Both the position numbers and the translations under genes were made by a program. From positions 9,847,021 to 9,911,020 of the forward strand of contig OX387602.1 of the NCBI GenBank assembly GCA_947568835.1: a stretch of DNA of 64,000 nucleotides, in the 5' to 3' direction. A model generated the notes under the pieces. That model saw nothing but the letters and a program-made list of their open reading frames with translations. It had not been told where the DNA came from and did not search any database. Positions within the stretch are counted from its first letter, which is position 1. Each line of letters starts with the position of its first letter. The stretch is from Protonemura montana. Taxonomy: Eukaryota > Arthropoda > Insecta > Plecoptera > Nemouridae. Below, piece after piece: positions 15,001 through 25,600 of the stretch.

Positions 15001-15730
15001 CTGACGGCGGTTTGCCAACAGAACCAGCCAGTCTACCTCCTTTATTGTCAACCTCTAGCACTTCGACTGCCTTCAGCTATCGGAATCCGGCTTATCAATC
15101 GGCTCATCCAGCTTGCAATGCGCTGAAAAAGCCAACAGAAGATGAAGGAAACGAACACTCTTCGGACCAGGACATCCCGGGCAGAGTGTTCGAAGAGGAA
15201 GGGGATGGAAGCCGAGGTCTCATGAAGTGGAAAGGCGTTATGTTTGCTCCCGAAAATGGGGTGACTGAGAGTTCTATAAATATGGAGCCAGTTGACGACA
15301 CGTCGGCCGGTCAACAGGAGATTTTGACAGTGGAACTGAACCGTGGCTGGAATAGTCGGTTGGGATTCAGCTTGCAGGGAAGCAACGGCCACACCTACAT
15401 CAGCGCAATTTACTCAGACAGTGTCGCTGCTAAGGATGGCCGGCTTCAGGCCAACGATTTACTGCTCACTGTAAGGAACATGCGTTGTTTTTATTTCTAT
15501 TCATAAATCTGTAGCCAAAGGGTTTTGTAATTTTGAGAGAGTTTATGTTTTACTGCTCCTAAAGTTGGCAGTTGTCTAATGAGATTTTTATTCTTTTTTT
15601 GCAGGTAAATGATGAAAATGTGGAAGAAATGAGCACTGCAGAAATAATTGATTTATTGAGGAAAATACGTGGTTCAATCGGAATACGTGTTTTAAGAAAA
15701 AGCGGACCAAACCTTCAAGTATCATCGTAA
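1..15730 (+). CDS. PTPN13/FRMPD2-like multi-PDZ scaffold protein, 3' part of gene
   Basis: Seven exons join in frame: <1-544, 11537-11745, 12168-12362, 12828-12980, 13580-13925, 14689-15470 and 15605-15730 (TAA). All junctions are GT-AG with matching phase. Counting from the ATG at 58 gives 765 residues, but the frame is open upstream to the window edge, so the true N-terminus is probably outside. PDZ1 (about 165-250) has the GLGLS loop and the segment FPHQPAWESGQL. PDZ2 (about 298-378) has SLGFT and GDKIVAVND. PDZ3 (about 675-760) has RLGFS. Read in order, these resemble PDZ3, PDZ4 and PDZ5 of vertebrate PTPN13 and the PDZs of FRMPD2, which are cortical scaffolds binding C-terminal peptides. 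The His that marks class I PDZs is present only in PDZ2 (MTHEEAV); PDZ1 has Asn and PDZ3 has Thr. The PDZ2-PDZ3 linker, about 300 residues, is Ser/acid-rich. No phosphatase domain follows. An AATAAA lies at 15739-15744, nine bases after the stop, with another at 16351. Family assignment is confident; the exact orthologue is not. Confidence 0.85.
334..378 (+). repeat. GCG trinucleotide tract coding for polyalanine
   Basis: Seven GCG codons in a row (337-357), followed by more Ala/Thr codons, encode an alanine-rich run in the first visible exon of the PDZ gene. It sits in a disordered-looking linker and may vary in length between individuals. Confidence 0.85.
545..8443. other. First part of the 11 kb intron of the PDZ gene
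   Basis: The donor GTGAGT is at 545-550. The stretch is AT-rich, with only short unconvincing reading frames. I see no exon, RNA gene or long repeat. A short B-box-like segment near 5150 lacks the rest of a tRNA. Confidence 0.6.
8444..8830 (-). mobile_element. 5S rRNA-derived SINE, copy 1
   Basis: Read on the minus strand, the element starts near 8830 with a 5S rRNA-like head. It includes GAAGTTAAGCAAC, the 5S internal-promoter box A region, and a diverged box C (GGTTGGGTGACC). A body of about 270 bp follows and ends near CCCGTTGTCAAAAC. The body aligns along its whole length with the copy at 9305-9687, for example CATTCGCCTTGCTTA, TGGATTTG.GGAGGAAT and CCACTCATTCAC. A 5S head plus a shared unrelated body is the structure of SINE3-class retroposons. 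A weak open frame inside it is not a gene. Confidence 0.8.
9305..9687 (+). mobile_element. 5S rRNA-derived SINE, copy 2
   Basis: The head (about 9305-9400) resembles 5S rRNA: GATCACCAAAGTTAAGCAAC is followed by GGTATTGGATGGGAGACC, so boxes A and C look intact. The body continues to TTGTCAAAAC at 9687 and matches copy 1 in the opposite orientation. The 5S heads of the two copies face each other across about 475 bp. The 3' half of a normal 5S gene is missing, so this is a SINE and not a 5S rRNA gene. A 112-codon open frame across it is incidental. Confidence 0.82.
9688..10291. other. Intron sequence between SINE copy 2 and the tRNA gene
   Basis: AT-rich intron DNA. The bases just after the SINE (AATCAATGAATCAACCAAC) could be its short tail. 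No gene seen. Confidence 0.5.
10292..10364 (-). tRNA. tRNA-Ala-AGC: tRNA-Ala (anticodon AGC)
   Basis: This is a 73-base tRNA on the minus strand. The acceptor stem is GGGGGTG paired with CACCTCC and contains G3:U70, the main alanine identity pair; the discriminator base is A. The D-arm is GCTCAGATGGTAGAGC. The anticodon arm is CTCGC-TTAGCAT-GTGAG with anticodon AGC. The T-arm is CCGGG-ATCAATG-CCCGG, with the A54 usual in animal tRNA-Ala. There is no intron. A T5 run on the minus strand (complement of 10284-10288) follows within eight bases and would terminate Pol III. The gene lies antisense inside the long intron of the PDZ gene. All arms are intact, so it is probably functional. Confidence 0.96.
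10365..11536. other. 3' end of the long PDZ-gene intron
   Basis: AT-rich, with no coding signal before the acceptor TTGCTTGTAG at 11527-11536, which precedes the first PDZ exon. Confidence 0.6.
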
Positions 15731-16751
15731 AATAATACAATAAACTAAAAATATATCTATATCATAGAAATGAAAGTCAGTCTATTGTCTGTGTCTCTTG
15801 CATTGATTGATTAGTTTATTTTCTAGTTGGCATTGCCACCATTTTGCTGTGATCATGGTTAAGTTACTCACTTTACTGTCACCTTGCTACGTTGCAATTT
15901 TCCTACGTAACTGTTCATGCAGGGTATTTATATGTTCATTTATTATTGCTCTAATCATTTTTGCATATTTCTCTTTGCCAGGGCTTCAGAGAAAAGTTCA
16001 GGAGTTCAAGTAATTTCTACCTAAAAAATCCGTTTATGATTTTGGTACAGAGATTCAAACCCAAGTAAATACCTCACACTATGCCAATAAGATATCAATT
16101 TGCAAATTGAAAGTTAAGTGCAGAGGAATATGCTTTTAATGTTTATAAAGTAATAAACTGGCATGTTATTGTGAATATTTAAAAACTTAATAGCCTATTA
16201 TAGACAATGTAATATTTCAGCCAATCTCTACCCTGTGCATAGGGAATCTTTGGAAAGACTTAGAACAGTACCCTTATTTATTAAGCCGAAGATCTAGATC
16301 TGGTCAAAAATACTAAATTTGATGTTCTATTTGATCACCAAAAAGTGAAAAATAAATAGGGACTGATTGTGATACTTAACTAAAGAAAGTATTGCTTGTA
16401 GAACGTGTAATAAAGTGTCGGATGTTATTAAAACTGCACGAGTATGTTATTTTTTTATGGAGTAACAGGAGTACCAGTTGTGAGAAGCAGAGCCCAATTG
16501 TTACCACGATTTTCAGTGATTCCTTCTTTCAAGTCGAGTAGTGAGCCTGCCCTAAATTACGGAACGGTTTCTAGAGCTCTTAAATATAGATCTCTGCATA
16601 TTTTGAATTTTTACTCATTCATAACTCGCGCGCTGACGCAGGAAGCACCGCCTTTTTGTGTTTTAGGATTTAGTTCCCGTCACTTCCACTCCCTCTTCAC
16701 TCAAGCGGTGATATCCGTTCAAGGTCGGAGTTGGTCGAGAAGTGATCAAAA
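15731..16751. other. 3' UTR of PDZ gene and promoter region of PP2A scaffold gene
   Basis: Poly(A) signals at 15739-15744 and 16351-16356 can end the PDZ transcript. The PP2A promoter and 5' UTR should lie within roughly the last 300 bases, but I see no clear TATA box or initiator. A 117-codon open frame overlapping the PP2A start is out of frame with it and has no recognisable content. Confidence 0.5.
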
Positions 16752-18548
16752 ATGGCTGCCAACGATGATAATTGTTTGTATCCAATTGCTGTTTTAATCG
16801 ACGAATTGAAGAATGACGACGTGCAGCTCCGTCTGAACTCGATCAAGAAACTTTCAACAATCGCTCTCGCTTTGGGAGTAGAAAGAACTCGCAGTGAGCT
16901 GATCCCATTCCTGACCGAAACGCTCTACGAAGAAGATGAAGTTTTGCTGGCTCTGGCTGAGCAACTAGGCAGCTTCACCCCACTCGTTGGAGGTCCAGAA
17001 CATGTTTACTGCTTGCTGCCACCCTTGGAGTCTTTGGCTACCGTAGAAGAAACTGTAGTAAGAGACAAGGCTGTTGACTCACTAAGAGCAATATCCAGTG
17101 AACACAGTCCCAGCGACTTGGAAGCAAATTACATTCCGCTGGTCCAGCGTTTGGCATCTGGGGATTGGTTTACATCTCGCACTTCTGCTTGTGGTTTGTT
17201 CAGCGTTTGCTATCAGCGAGTCACCCCTGCATTTAAGGTAGTGCTACGTCACAACTTCCGCATGCTGTGTCAGGATGACACTCCGATGGTTCGAAGGGCG
17301 GCTGCCAGCAAATTGGGGGAATTCGCGAAGGTCGTTGAAGTAGAATATCTCAAATCGGATATCATTCCCATCTTTGTCAACTTAGCACAAGACGATCAAG
17401 ACTCAGTTCGGCATTTATTGGTTGAAGCTTGCGTAAGCATTGCCACTCTCCTCCAACAAGAAGATGTGGAACAACTTGTTATGCCGACTCTCCGACAATG
17501 CATGGGAGACACCTCTTGGCGTGTCCGTTACATGGTAGCGGACAAGTTTACTGATTTACAAAAGGCTGTTGGACCCGAGATTACGAAAACCGATCTTGTG
17601 CCAGCATTCCAATCACTTCTCAAGGACACGGAGGCAGAAGTTAGGGCAGCCGCAGCCAACAAAGTACGTGACTTCTGTCTGAATCTGGAAAAAGCCCAGC
17701 AAGAGACTGTTATCATTAGCAGTATTTTGCCATTTGTCAAGGATTTAGTAGCCGATCCAAATCAACACGTCAAGTCAGCCCTAGCGTCCGTCATCATGGG
17801 TCTCAGCCCCATCCTTGGAAAGCACAACACTATCGAACACCTCCTCCCCCTTTTCCTGTCACAACTGAAAGACGAATGCCCGGAGGTACGTCTCAACATC
17901 ATTTCCAACTTGGAGTGTGTTAACGAAGTGATAGGCATCCAGGAATTGTCGCAGTCGCTTCTGCCCGCGATCGTTGAGCTCGCGGAAGATTCCAAATGGC
18001 GAGTCCGCCTTGCCATCATCGAATACATGCCACTTCTCGCCGGACAACTTGGAGTAGAATTTTTCAACGAAAAACTAAATTCTCTATGTATGACTTGGCT
18101 AATTGATCATGTGTATGCCATTCGGGAGGCTGCAACTCTGAACCTAATGAAGTTGGTTGAAAAGTTTGGGCCGGAGTGGGCTCAGTCCACCGTCATCCCC
18201 ACAGTTTTGGCCATGTCAAGCGACCAAAATTACTTGCACAGAATGACGTGCCTGTTCTGCATTAATGTCCTAGCCGAAGCATGCGGCATCGACATTTCTA
18301 CCAAAATAATGCTGCCCATTGTCCTGACCCTTGCTGCCGACAACGTGGCCAACGTACGGTTCAACGTCGCGAAGACCCTTCAGAAAATTGCACCGTTCCT
18401 GGACCAGACTTGCATTCAGACGCAAGTAAAACCAGTATTGGATAAATTGAATGTTGATTCTGATGTCGATGTCAAGTATTTTGCGTCGGAAGCTTTGTTG
18501 GCCGAATCGCAATCGCAATTGAATAAGTTGAAGATGCAAGGACCATAA
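16752..18548 (+). CDS. Pp2A-29B: PP2A 65 kDa regulatory subunit A (scaffold, PR65)
   Basis: A single uninterrupted frame of 598 residues starts [20 protein letters not shown] in a strong context (CAAAAATGG). The protein is the HEAT-repeat scaffold of protein phosphatase 2A: it holds the catalytic C subunit at its C-terminal repeats and a variable B subunit at its N-terminal repeats, in cytosol and nucleus. HEAT signatures recur about every 39 residues, for example [54 protein letters not shown] and [19 protein letters not shown], giving 15 repeats over the length. Vertebrate A subunits are 589 residues. The extra residues are at the C-terminus ([15 protein letters not shown]) after the usual VKYFA.EAL end. 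No introns, frameshifts or stops occur. Several AATAAA-like signals lie between 18620 and 18700. Identity is certain; Pp2A-29B is the fly name. Confidence 0.97.
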   Translation: MAANDDNCLYPIAVLIDELKNDDVQLRLNSIKKLSTIALALGVERTRSELIPFLTETLYEEDEVLLALAEQLGSFTPLVGGPEHVYCLLPPLESLATVEETVVRDKAVDSLRAISSEHSPSDLEANYIPLVQRLASGDWFTSRTSACGLFSVCYQRVTPAFKVVLRHNFRMLCQDDTPMVRRAAASKLGEFAKVVEVEYLKSDIIPIFVNLAQDDQDSVRHLLVEACVSIATLLQQEDVEQLVMPTLRQCMGDTSWRVRYMVADKFTDLQKAVGPEITKTDLVPAFQSLLKDTEAEVRAAAANKVRDFCLNLEKAQQETVIISSILPFVKDLVADPNQHVKSALASVIMGLSPILGKHNTIEHLLPLFLSQLKDECPEVRLNIISNLECVNEVIGIQELSQSLLPAIVELAEDSKWRVRLAIIEYMPLLAGQLGVEFFNEKLNSLCMTWLIDHVYAIREAATLNLMKLVEKFGPEWAQSTVIPTVLAMSSDQNYLHRMTCLFCINVLAEACGIDISTKIMLPIVLTLAADNVANVRFNVAKTLQKIAPFLDQTCIQTQVKPVLDKLNVDSDVDVKYFASEALLAESQSQLNKLKMQGP

Positions 18549-19499
18549 GTTTATTAACGCTTGCATTTATTTAATAACATGGTCAGCAAAAAATATAAGT
18601 GCAAACAGTACCACAGATAAGAATAAAATTAATTAATGTATTATTTAAATAATAATAATAAATGTAATGATAAATGATAACGCTGCATACAAATAAATAT
18701 AATAGGGCCTAGGAAGACTATTGTTAGTTTCGATGAATTTTGTGTTTGCTTTTGTAAATTACTAGTGTAGTGCTTTGAGGCACGGTCTTCGGACAAAATT
18801 ATGAGGAGCGGAACACTCAAAGCGAGCGAGGTATATTTTTCAGTAGCGGTGCTACCTTCTTAATTTTGTCTGAAAGGATATTAGGTAAAGTGAACAACTA
18901 TTAAATTCTCAACACACTAACTAGGTCCTAGGTCGTTTTGCGTAAGTTTTTAAATATGACCACATTGCACCGATTGGAAAATATTGCCAATTGAAATTTG
19001 TGATTTTGGCGACATGCTGTATGTTTCCTTTTCAAATGTTATTATTTGTCTTTATTCAATAATTTACAAAGTTGATGACACAAGCTTGATTTCAACATTT
19101 TTCATAAAATGTATCATTGGTTTGTAGTTGGTAACTTACGTAGTAGGAAAACAATTTTAAAAACAATGTAATGTTAGAATTTGATTGTCATCTGTGACCA
19201 TTTGAGCCAAATATTTAAATTTGTGAAACACTTTCAAAATTACACAGCGTCACAATGAAACCCTGTCGACAAAAACATTTACCCCATTTGTAGTGTAACC
19301 AAAAATAATTATGACAAAATAAAAAAATCTGTCAAGAATAAAAAATATATTCCCCTCTTCATTTAACTAGTGTACTATTTGCCATCCTTTTCATGAAATC
19401 CTTATGTTGTACATCAATGAAAGAGTCGGCCATACCGTATTGGGGAGGTACCGGGTCATCCATCCATCTACCTCTCGCCAAGCGTCACGGCAAGTACAT
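18549..19499. other. PP2A 3' UTR and intergenic sequence
   Basis: AT-rich, with AATAAA motifs near 18622 and 18690. It contains an imperfect inverted repeat: GACAAAATTA near 18792 pairs with TAATTTTGTC at 18861-18870. No genes seen. Confidence 0.5.
18785..18878. repeat. Imperfect inverted repeat downstream of PP2A
   Basis: The arms CTTCGGACAAAATTATGAGG and CCTTCTTAATTTTGTCTGAA are near-complementary around a loop of about 50 bases. It could be a small fold-back element or a chance hairpin. No flanking duplication is clear. Confidence 0.4.
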
Positions 19500-19664
19500 T
19501 CAGTCAGCAGTCTGGTGCCGGCCGTAGAGTACGTCGGTCGTTGCTTTCCAGTGCGCGGCGGCAGTGATCAACACGCGAATAGGATTAACTCGGCGGCAAG
19601 AGAATGATTATCCACCGAGTGAGATATGACAGGAATATTGTCAGCGTTCTCTCACCCAGTAAAG
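19500..19664 (+). promoter_or_regulatory. Candidate core promoter and 5' UTR exon 1 of Cad87A
   Basis: This GC-richer island ends in a good donor (AAAG|GTAGGC, exon end 19664). Within it, GCAGTC places a possible +1 A at 19509. GGTCGT at 19536-19541 falls exactly at +28 to +33 and fits the downstream promoter element consensus. A second initiator, TCAGT, is at 19500-19504. No TATA box is visible. The next plus-strand 3' splice site in front of coding sequence is at 27707-27708, so I infer a non-coding first exon for Cad87A. The link is inference; only the motifs and splice sites are seen. Confidence 0.4.
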
Positions 19665-22600
19665 GTAGGCTGAATTAATTTGTTTATTGGATCTTTGCTA
19701 CCTTTTGTTTATTCGTGTGCTAGACTAATTAAAGTAGTATTATTGTCTACTACCGCGTACCAATTTTGATTTGTATCGATTACTAACTTACTGTTATCAA
19801 TCATTATAGTCCTAATAAAAGAATTACTCATCAGAGTTGGAAGACTAGCTCATAAATCAACAATTTTTTCTCATTTAATATCTGGGAACTATACTAACAA
19901 GATCAACCCCATTATTTGTAATTGTATTCCATGTTTTTAACCAGTAACGTTATTCTTGGTCAGTATTGAGGTTACAAAACCTTTATTTGATATACCTCAG
20001 ACCCAAACTCATGTTACTTCGTCTGTTCCGTCCTTATATATTAACTAAAGTCACCCCAAGTACTAGACTGAGTTGCATCCTGACTCATAGGTAGACGACA
20101 TGCATGGCTGGTTACGATGGAAGAGGTGTCGGAAGGTATCAACAAACTGTGAAGAGTTAAAATACTATTTCCAATTCCCTGGCAATGTCAACAAATGCTC
20201 GAGTCTGTGATTTCTCTACGGTTATTTCATGTCAGATCGTTAATTGAGCATACTTTCTTAAAAAATCTTGAAACTGATTATTGTATTTCCATTGTTCATT
20301 TAATTTGTTTACCATTGACTGTTTTCCTGTACATACTTACAAGATCGAATACGCACTTTTTATTAATTATTGTTGTGCAGAGTTTCAACAAAGAAACGAC
20401 CGAACTGAGCTGTTTCAAGTATTTCTTTTTACAATTGAGAATTCGAAATAATGCGTAAGACTTCAAAATACAATCGGAGAAATTTAATCCAGATCTAATG
20501 TATCCACAATAAGTCTTACATACTTGGCTGGTTTCAGAAGTAGATTGCGATTTTTTATAATTATTTTGTTAGTTTATAGAACAATAAAATAGTTATTACA
20601 ATTCAGGTTCGGTATGAAAAGTATCTGCATTCAGTGGTATCAACTAAAAAGGCAAGACATTTTCATTGAGGTACGCAGGCCATTTACGAAAAATAAAGTA
20701 AATCGGTTGGATTGCCCCCTAAAATTCCAATTTGGATAACCAACCAGCCAACGAACTCGGAAACTAGTAGTAAGTGTAGTGTGCCTGCCACCCATGTCCT
20801 CGGATGCATGGGGCATGTCCATGTCGACACGGCTGCACATGACTCTGTCGACTCCGTTGTTAGGTAGGGCCCAGCGTAGGCCTTCATCTGCATCAGAGTG
20901 CCAGATCCAAAATCGCGATAGGCACGATGCCATATCGCCAAACAAAGGGTAAATGTTCCGGTCGGTGTCATCCACCAGCAAGGTTGCCTCCGCGAATTCA
21001 TTAAAACGAAAAAAATGCATCTCAAATCATGAACTCTGTGTAACCAATTAGCTCGTTTCTCACAAAATTTAGTTTTTGTATACATCATTACTCTCTACGA
21101 GGTGTGGTAATTAAACATTAAGGGCAATTGCGTCTGTAGGTCATACACTATTGTTTCTCACGTTATCATTATTACAACACAACTTTGTGTGCCATACTTT
21201 TAATGTATTATTAAGTAACATACATGTGTAGGGTTCATCTAAAGACTGAGTAGACAATATTGTTTTATTAGTATTTTAATTCATGAGACCCGTCCTCGAT
21301 TCTTCATAATATTGCGACCAGTTCTGCGTGCTTTGATGCAGACTTTAAACGCGTAATTTGCCAGTAAACTTTGCCCCAATTAGAATGTGAAATAAAATGT
21401 GTTATGATACACCTTCGATTGCGTGATGTTCAAACTTTAGGGTTGGAGGGGCAATAAAAACAAATTAAGCTGCTCAATCAAAACTTTTCCATTGTATTTC
21501 CTAGAGGAGCTCCAATTTCATTCGCTTGTCAGTGAAACTGAGCTCTTGATAGGGTACTTTGACGCTTCTGACAGAACGCCGTGATTTCTAACATGGCTAA
21601 GATTTCTTGGAAATCGGAAATATTCATTAAACACCGGTAAACAGTCTGCAGTTGCCAATCACACTGTGTCTACTCACCTCGTACAGTGACATGACAATGA
21701 CCCTATAAAATGCTGACAGATCTTGATCGAGGGGGGGAGAGAATTTCCTGCCCAACTCCAACATCGGTTGACTACTTCCACCTGCCGCGGTTCTGTAATA
21801 TGCACATGGCTTCCTTCCGGTTCTAAAGCTGCTGCCTTTTTGTCATCCTCTCTCTCTCTCTCTCTCTCTCTCACTGTTATTATCAGTAGCACAATATGGC
21901 ACCGTATGTAGTCCGATTGCGGAAACGAACAAAAAATGTGCGATTTTCCATTTGCTTTTTTTTGGCCGGCAAATTCTGCAGTTGTATGCGTGAGCATTGT
22001 GAAATTATCGCATATTGGGTTACTTTAACGGTGTAATGCACCACTGGATTCGTACCAGTGTTTTCGATTTTCCAGAAGTGAATTACGTGTTGTGCAATTA
22101 AAAATAACAATGAATTTATAAATATACACAAACTTGCATTCGAATGCATGCAACTATTAACCAATGTCCCTTGGATTGCAAGATTGAAAGTCGCGCAAAG
22201 GTGTGAAACATTTTTTTTTGTGTTGACAATAATTGAATTTCAAATTAACTGTATAAACTAGTGGGCGGGGCTTTGGTTCGCAATAGGCCACCACGTTCGT
22301 TTCAAATTTAATGCCATGGCAACCGCAAACACGTATCTAATACTGTGGCACTTACCTATTTGGTTAGTTCAATCGAGTTAGTCTATACAAAGCACATCGC
22401 TGCTTAAACACAGCACATTCTACATTTTCGAATGTTGTCGGACACATATATGTGATTGTCTACTCTCGGTAGGTAATTTATGTGGAGCGATTTCTCGCAT
22501 TCTTTCCAAAACATCGACCGACCTCATCAGAACAGAACATTTCCTGCAGCCGAGTTGTACTCGTGGGGTAACCGTTTTGATTCAATGTGGTCTGAATTAG

Positions 22601-25600
22601 AAAATTGGTAGAAACACGGGAAATCAATTCACAATGGCCTACTCTATAATCTGTGACAATGGAGTGATGCACGAAAAGAAGCCACTTCTTTCTTTAGGAA
22701 TCCAGCATCATTTTTGCTGTCAACCTAAACGTGAGAGTACAGTAGAACGATTTACTTTTTAATCGAATAATTTGCGATAGAAAATCGACGGAAACATGAA
22801 GAATTAGATCGAGAAGCACAGACATGCATCGTGTATGGGTACAGATACTGGTTCGACTTCACATAAATTAGTAACTTCCTATTAGCCAGATGCCAAGCGA
22901 AGGTCCTCGGGTAGTAAACAGGTTAGTCGTGACTGGGTGCAGGGGATATGGAAACGACATCGACACATCTTTTGCCAACGAGGAGTCGTGCGTAAGAAGA
23001 AGTCGGATGGTAGATTCATTAGTGCATGAAACAGGGGCGCAGCAACGGACATGCGCAACGTACCATCACGATGCTGCAGTAGATTTCGTTTGTTGATTTT
23101 TCCGACCAGAAAACGAGCAAACTTACTTCGATCGTATTCGATATCTACAGACTTAACATGTTTACAGGCAAATATTTATCTGTAGCTCGAATAAAATAAC
23201 TAGAAAAATATCAAGTATAATAAAGAGATATAAAGAAATTCCAGTTGGTATGTTTTGACATTGCAGGCAGGTTGCTGAGGCACGAAGGGTTTATTCTCGT
23301 AAATGGTCAAAACAAGTATCCACACATTCCGCCCGACTTCAGTCGTGACATTCCCTATATCTAGAGCCTTCTTTTTTTTAGACTATGACACAAACATTGC
23401 GACGAACCTTCACGAGGTCATGTATGAACATTTGCAAAAATTGCCTTTATGGTGTTTACGTACCAAAAAAATCATCAATTCGGGACATTGATTTGCGATT
23501 TCGGTTGCTTCATCAAGCTATTTTAGACAATGACCCGGACATGGAAATAAGCAGTGACACAGCCTTTTGGATCTCGTTTCTATTTGACTGACAATTTGAT
23601 CAGGCATCTTCTGTACTTCGTGAAATTTTTTAAATTAAACTTTCAAGGAAGACATTGCGAATCGTCACTTGCTATAGCTGTGTCGTGCCCAATGATTTCA
23701 AACGAAACGTACTAAAAAGATAAAAGGCAGTCGAAGTGGACGAAATAAGTTACCATGACGATTAGTTTCGTGTAGATATCATCGTTATATTTTCAGTCTT
23801 CAGCAATAAATGTCGTCTTTCTGTTGCCTATCGTTTTCATCTCATCAGGGCAAAAGCTCACGCTCAATTACTATAATTTCATCCGCCTAATTCAGAATGC
23901 TCAAAGCAATAACACGTCAGATTTTTGCAAGCGCGAAGGAAAAGTATACCCATGCACAATGCCCTCTAGGTCAGTTCGAATATAGTCAATTAGCTCGATT
24001 TTACTACCGAGTCTTTTCTGTAAAGTAGGTACTAGGTAGTAGTAGCAGTACCTATGTTATATACTTCGATACTTTCTATCCAACTGCTATGTACAGTAGA
24101 GCCATTTGAGGACAGTTTTAGTCGCTTTTACTTGTTATTTCCGTGGTTGCCCCCGCATCAGTGGTTGCTTCAGGCCTTGTGCAACGCCTCATATTGTTCG
24201 TCGAGATGATTTGCTGTCAATAAATCGCGCGGAGGAAACGAGGCTGGTTTCACATGGCAAAGTTGTATTTTTAAAGAGAACTTAAACGTAGAACACCCAT
24301 TTTCTAGCATGTTTTCCAACGGTATCATAGGCCTAACTAGATACGTGCTTTGCTAGTACATGTACAAAGTAATAGAAATGCTTTTTGCATACCGGTACTT
24401 GAACATATTTATTAGCCACGGATGCGTAATTTTAGAATAATTAAACTTGAACTCGAGATTCGGCAAAAATTTAACATGTATTCAAAAACAGCCAAGCGTT
24501 AAACGAACATTTCTCAGAGATATTCAAGTTTTTGGGGTTCATTCTGCACTATTGAGTCGTGTATGTATTTTTAGATGTAGGTAAATAATAGCTGGAGTTA
24601 TTTTGGTCCTGTGAATGACGTATGTGCACGTGCAATCTGTAATATGACTAAAAACAATATTATCGTTATTATCATGGATATTATAAGAGATTATACATTT
24701 CTAAAATATAAATAGGCCTTCAGCGTATTGCAAGCAGATCCGAAATGAAGCTGTCTTGACAAAACAACCTGCCATTCTGGGTTCAGATCCAGTTGAACAA
24801 TTCCGATTTGATAGAGTTTCGCACTGTTTTCCAGTCTGGACAAGAAATATCTGCAACTTTTCAAGACTGTGGCGAAATGCACTAGTCGTTTGAACTTGAC
24901 CTTCAGCCATGCGTCCTAACTTGACCAATGCAATTTTATACCCATTCGCTCGTTCACGGGTGGCTTTTTCTGACCCCCGCCGATTCAATAAAATAAAGAC
25001 ACGGCCATTAAACCGGTCGCACTACAACGCCAATTTATTCGCAAGCTGCATCTTACTTGCCTTTACTAGATCACCATGCCTCCAGAGCAATCTAGCACAC
25101 TCCACATGCCGCGGTTTTTTCACGTGGTTAATCCCATCTTGTAAACTATCCGCGCACTCTCTAACAATTGCGCTCGTAACATGTAATTTGAGACCTCATA
25201 AATCTTCCCAATACAAATTATTGGCGGCAATTTGCGATAACAATCAAATGTCACTCAATTTTTCGGATCAATTTTCTGATCGGATTCGTGTTTGACACAC
25301 ATTCGATGGCCAGACGGTGGTAAAAAATTGTACCTTCATTTCGTCGTAGACTTTCTGTTGGTTTGGAGTATTGTCGAGCACGCAATAATTAAAAGTTTGT
25401 TTTAAAGCTGTCTCGCGTTTCGCCCAATTAATTGCTTTATACGAAGGAAATGTCAATCAGGTATCCTGCGTAAAGCGCTGCACTCGCATTCCCAGTCACT
25501 AATCTCGTTCTAAACGTGAAATTGAATTTCTTGGACTTCCGTGAGGAACGAACTCGGAAAAGCTTAGAAAATTTCTTGTTTTAATTCGTTTCAATTTTAT

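Noticed and set aside
16444-16797. 117-codon open frame overlapping the PP2A start
   Set aside because: Out of frame with the conserved PP2A protein and made of promoter and 5' UTR sequence.
24909-25295. 128-codon plus-strand frame in the cadherin intron
   Set aside because: No domain, no splice context; consistent with chance.
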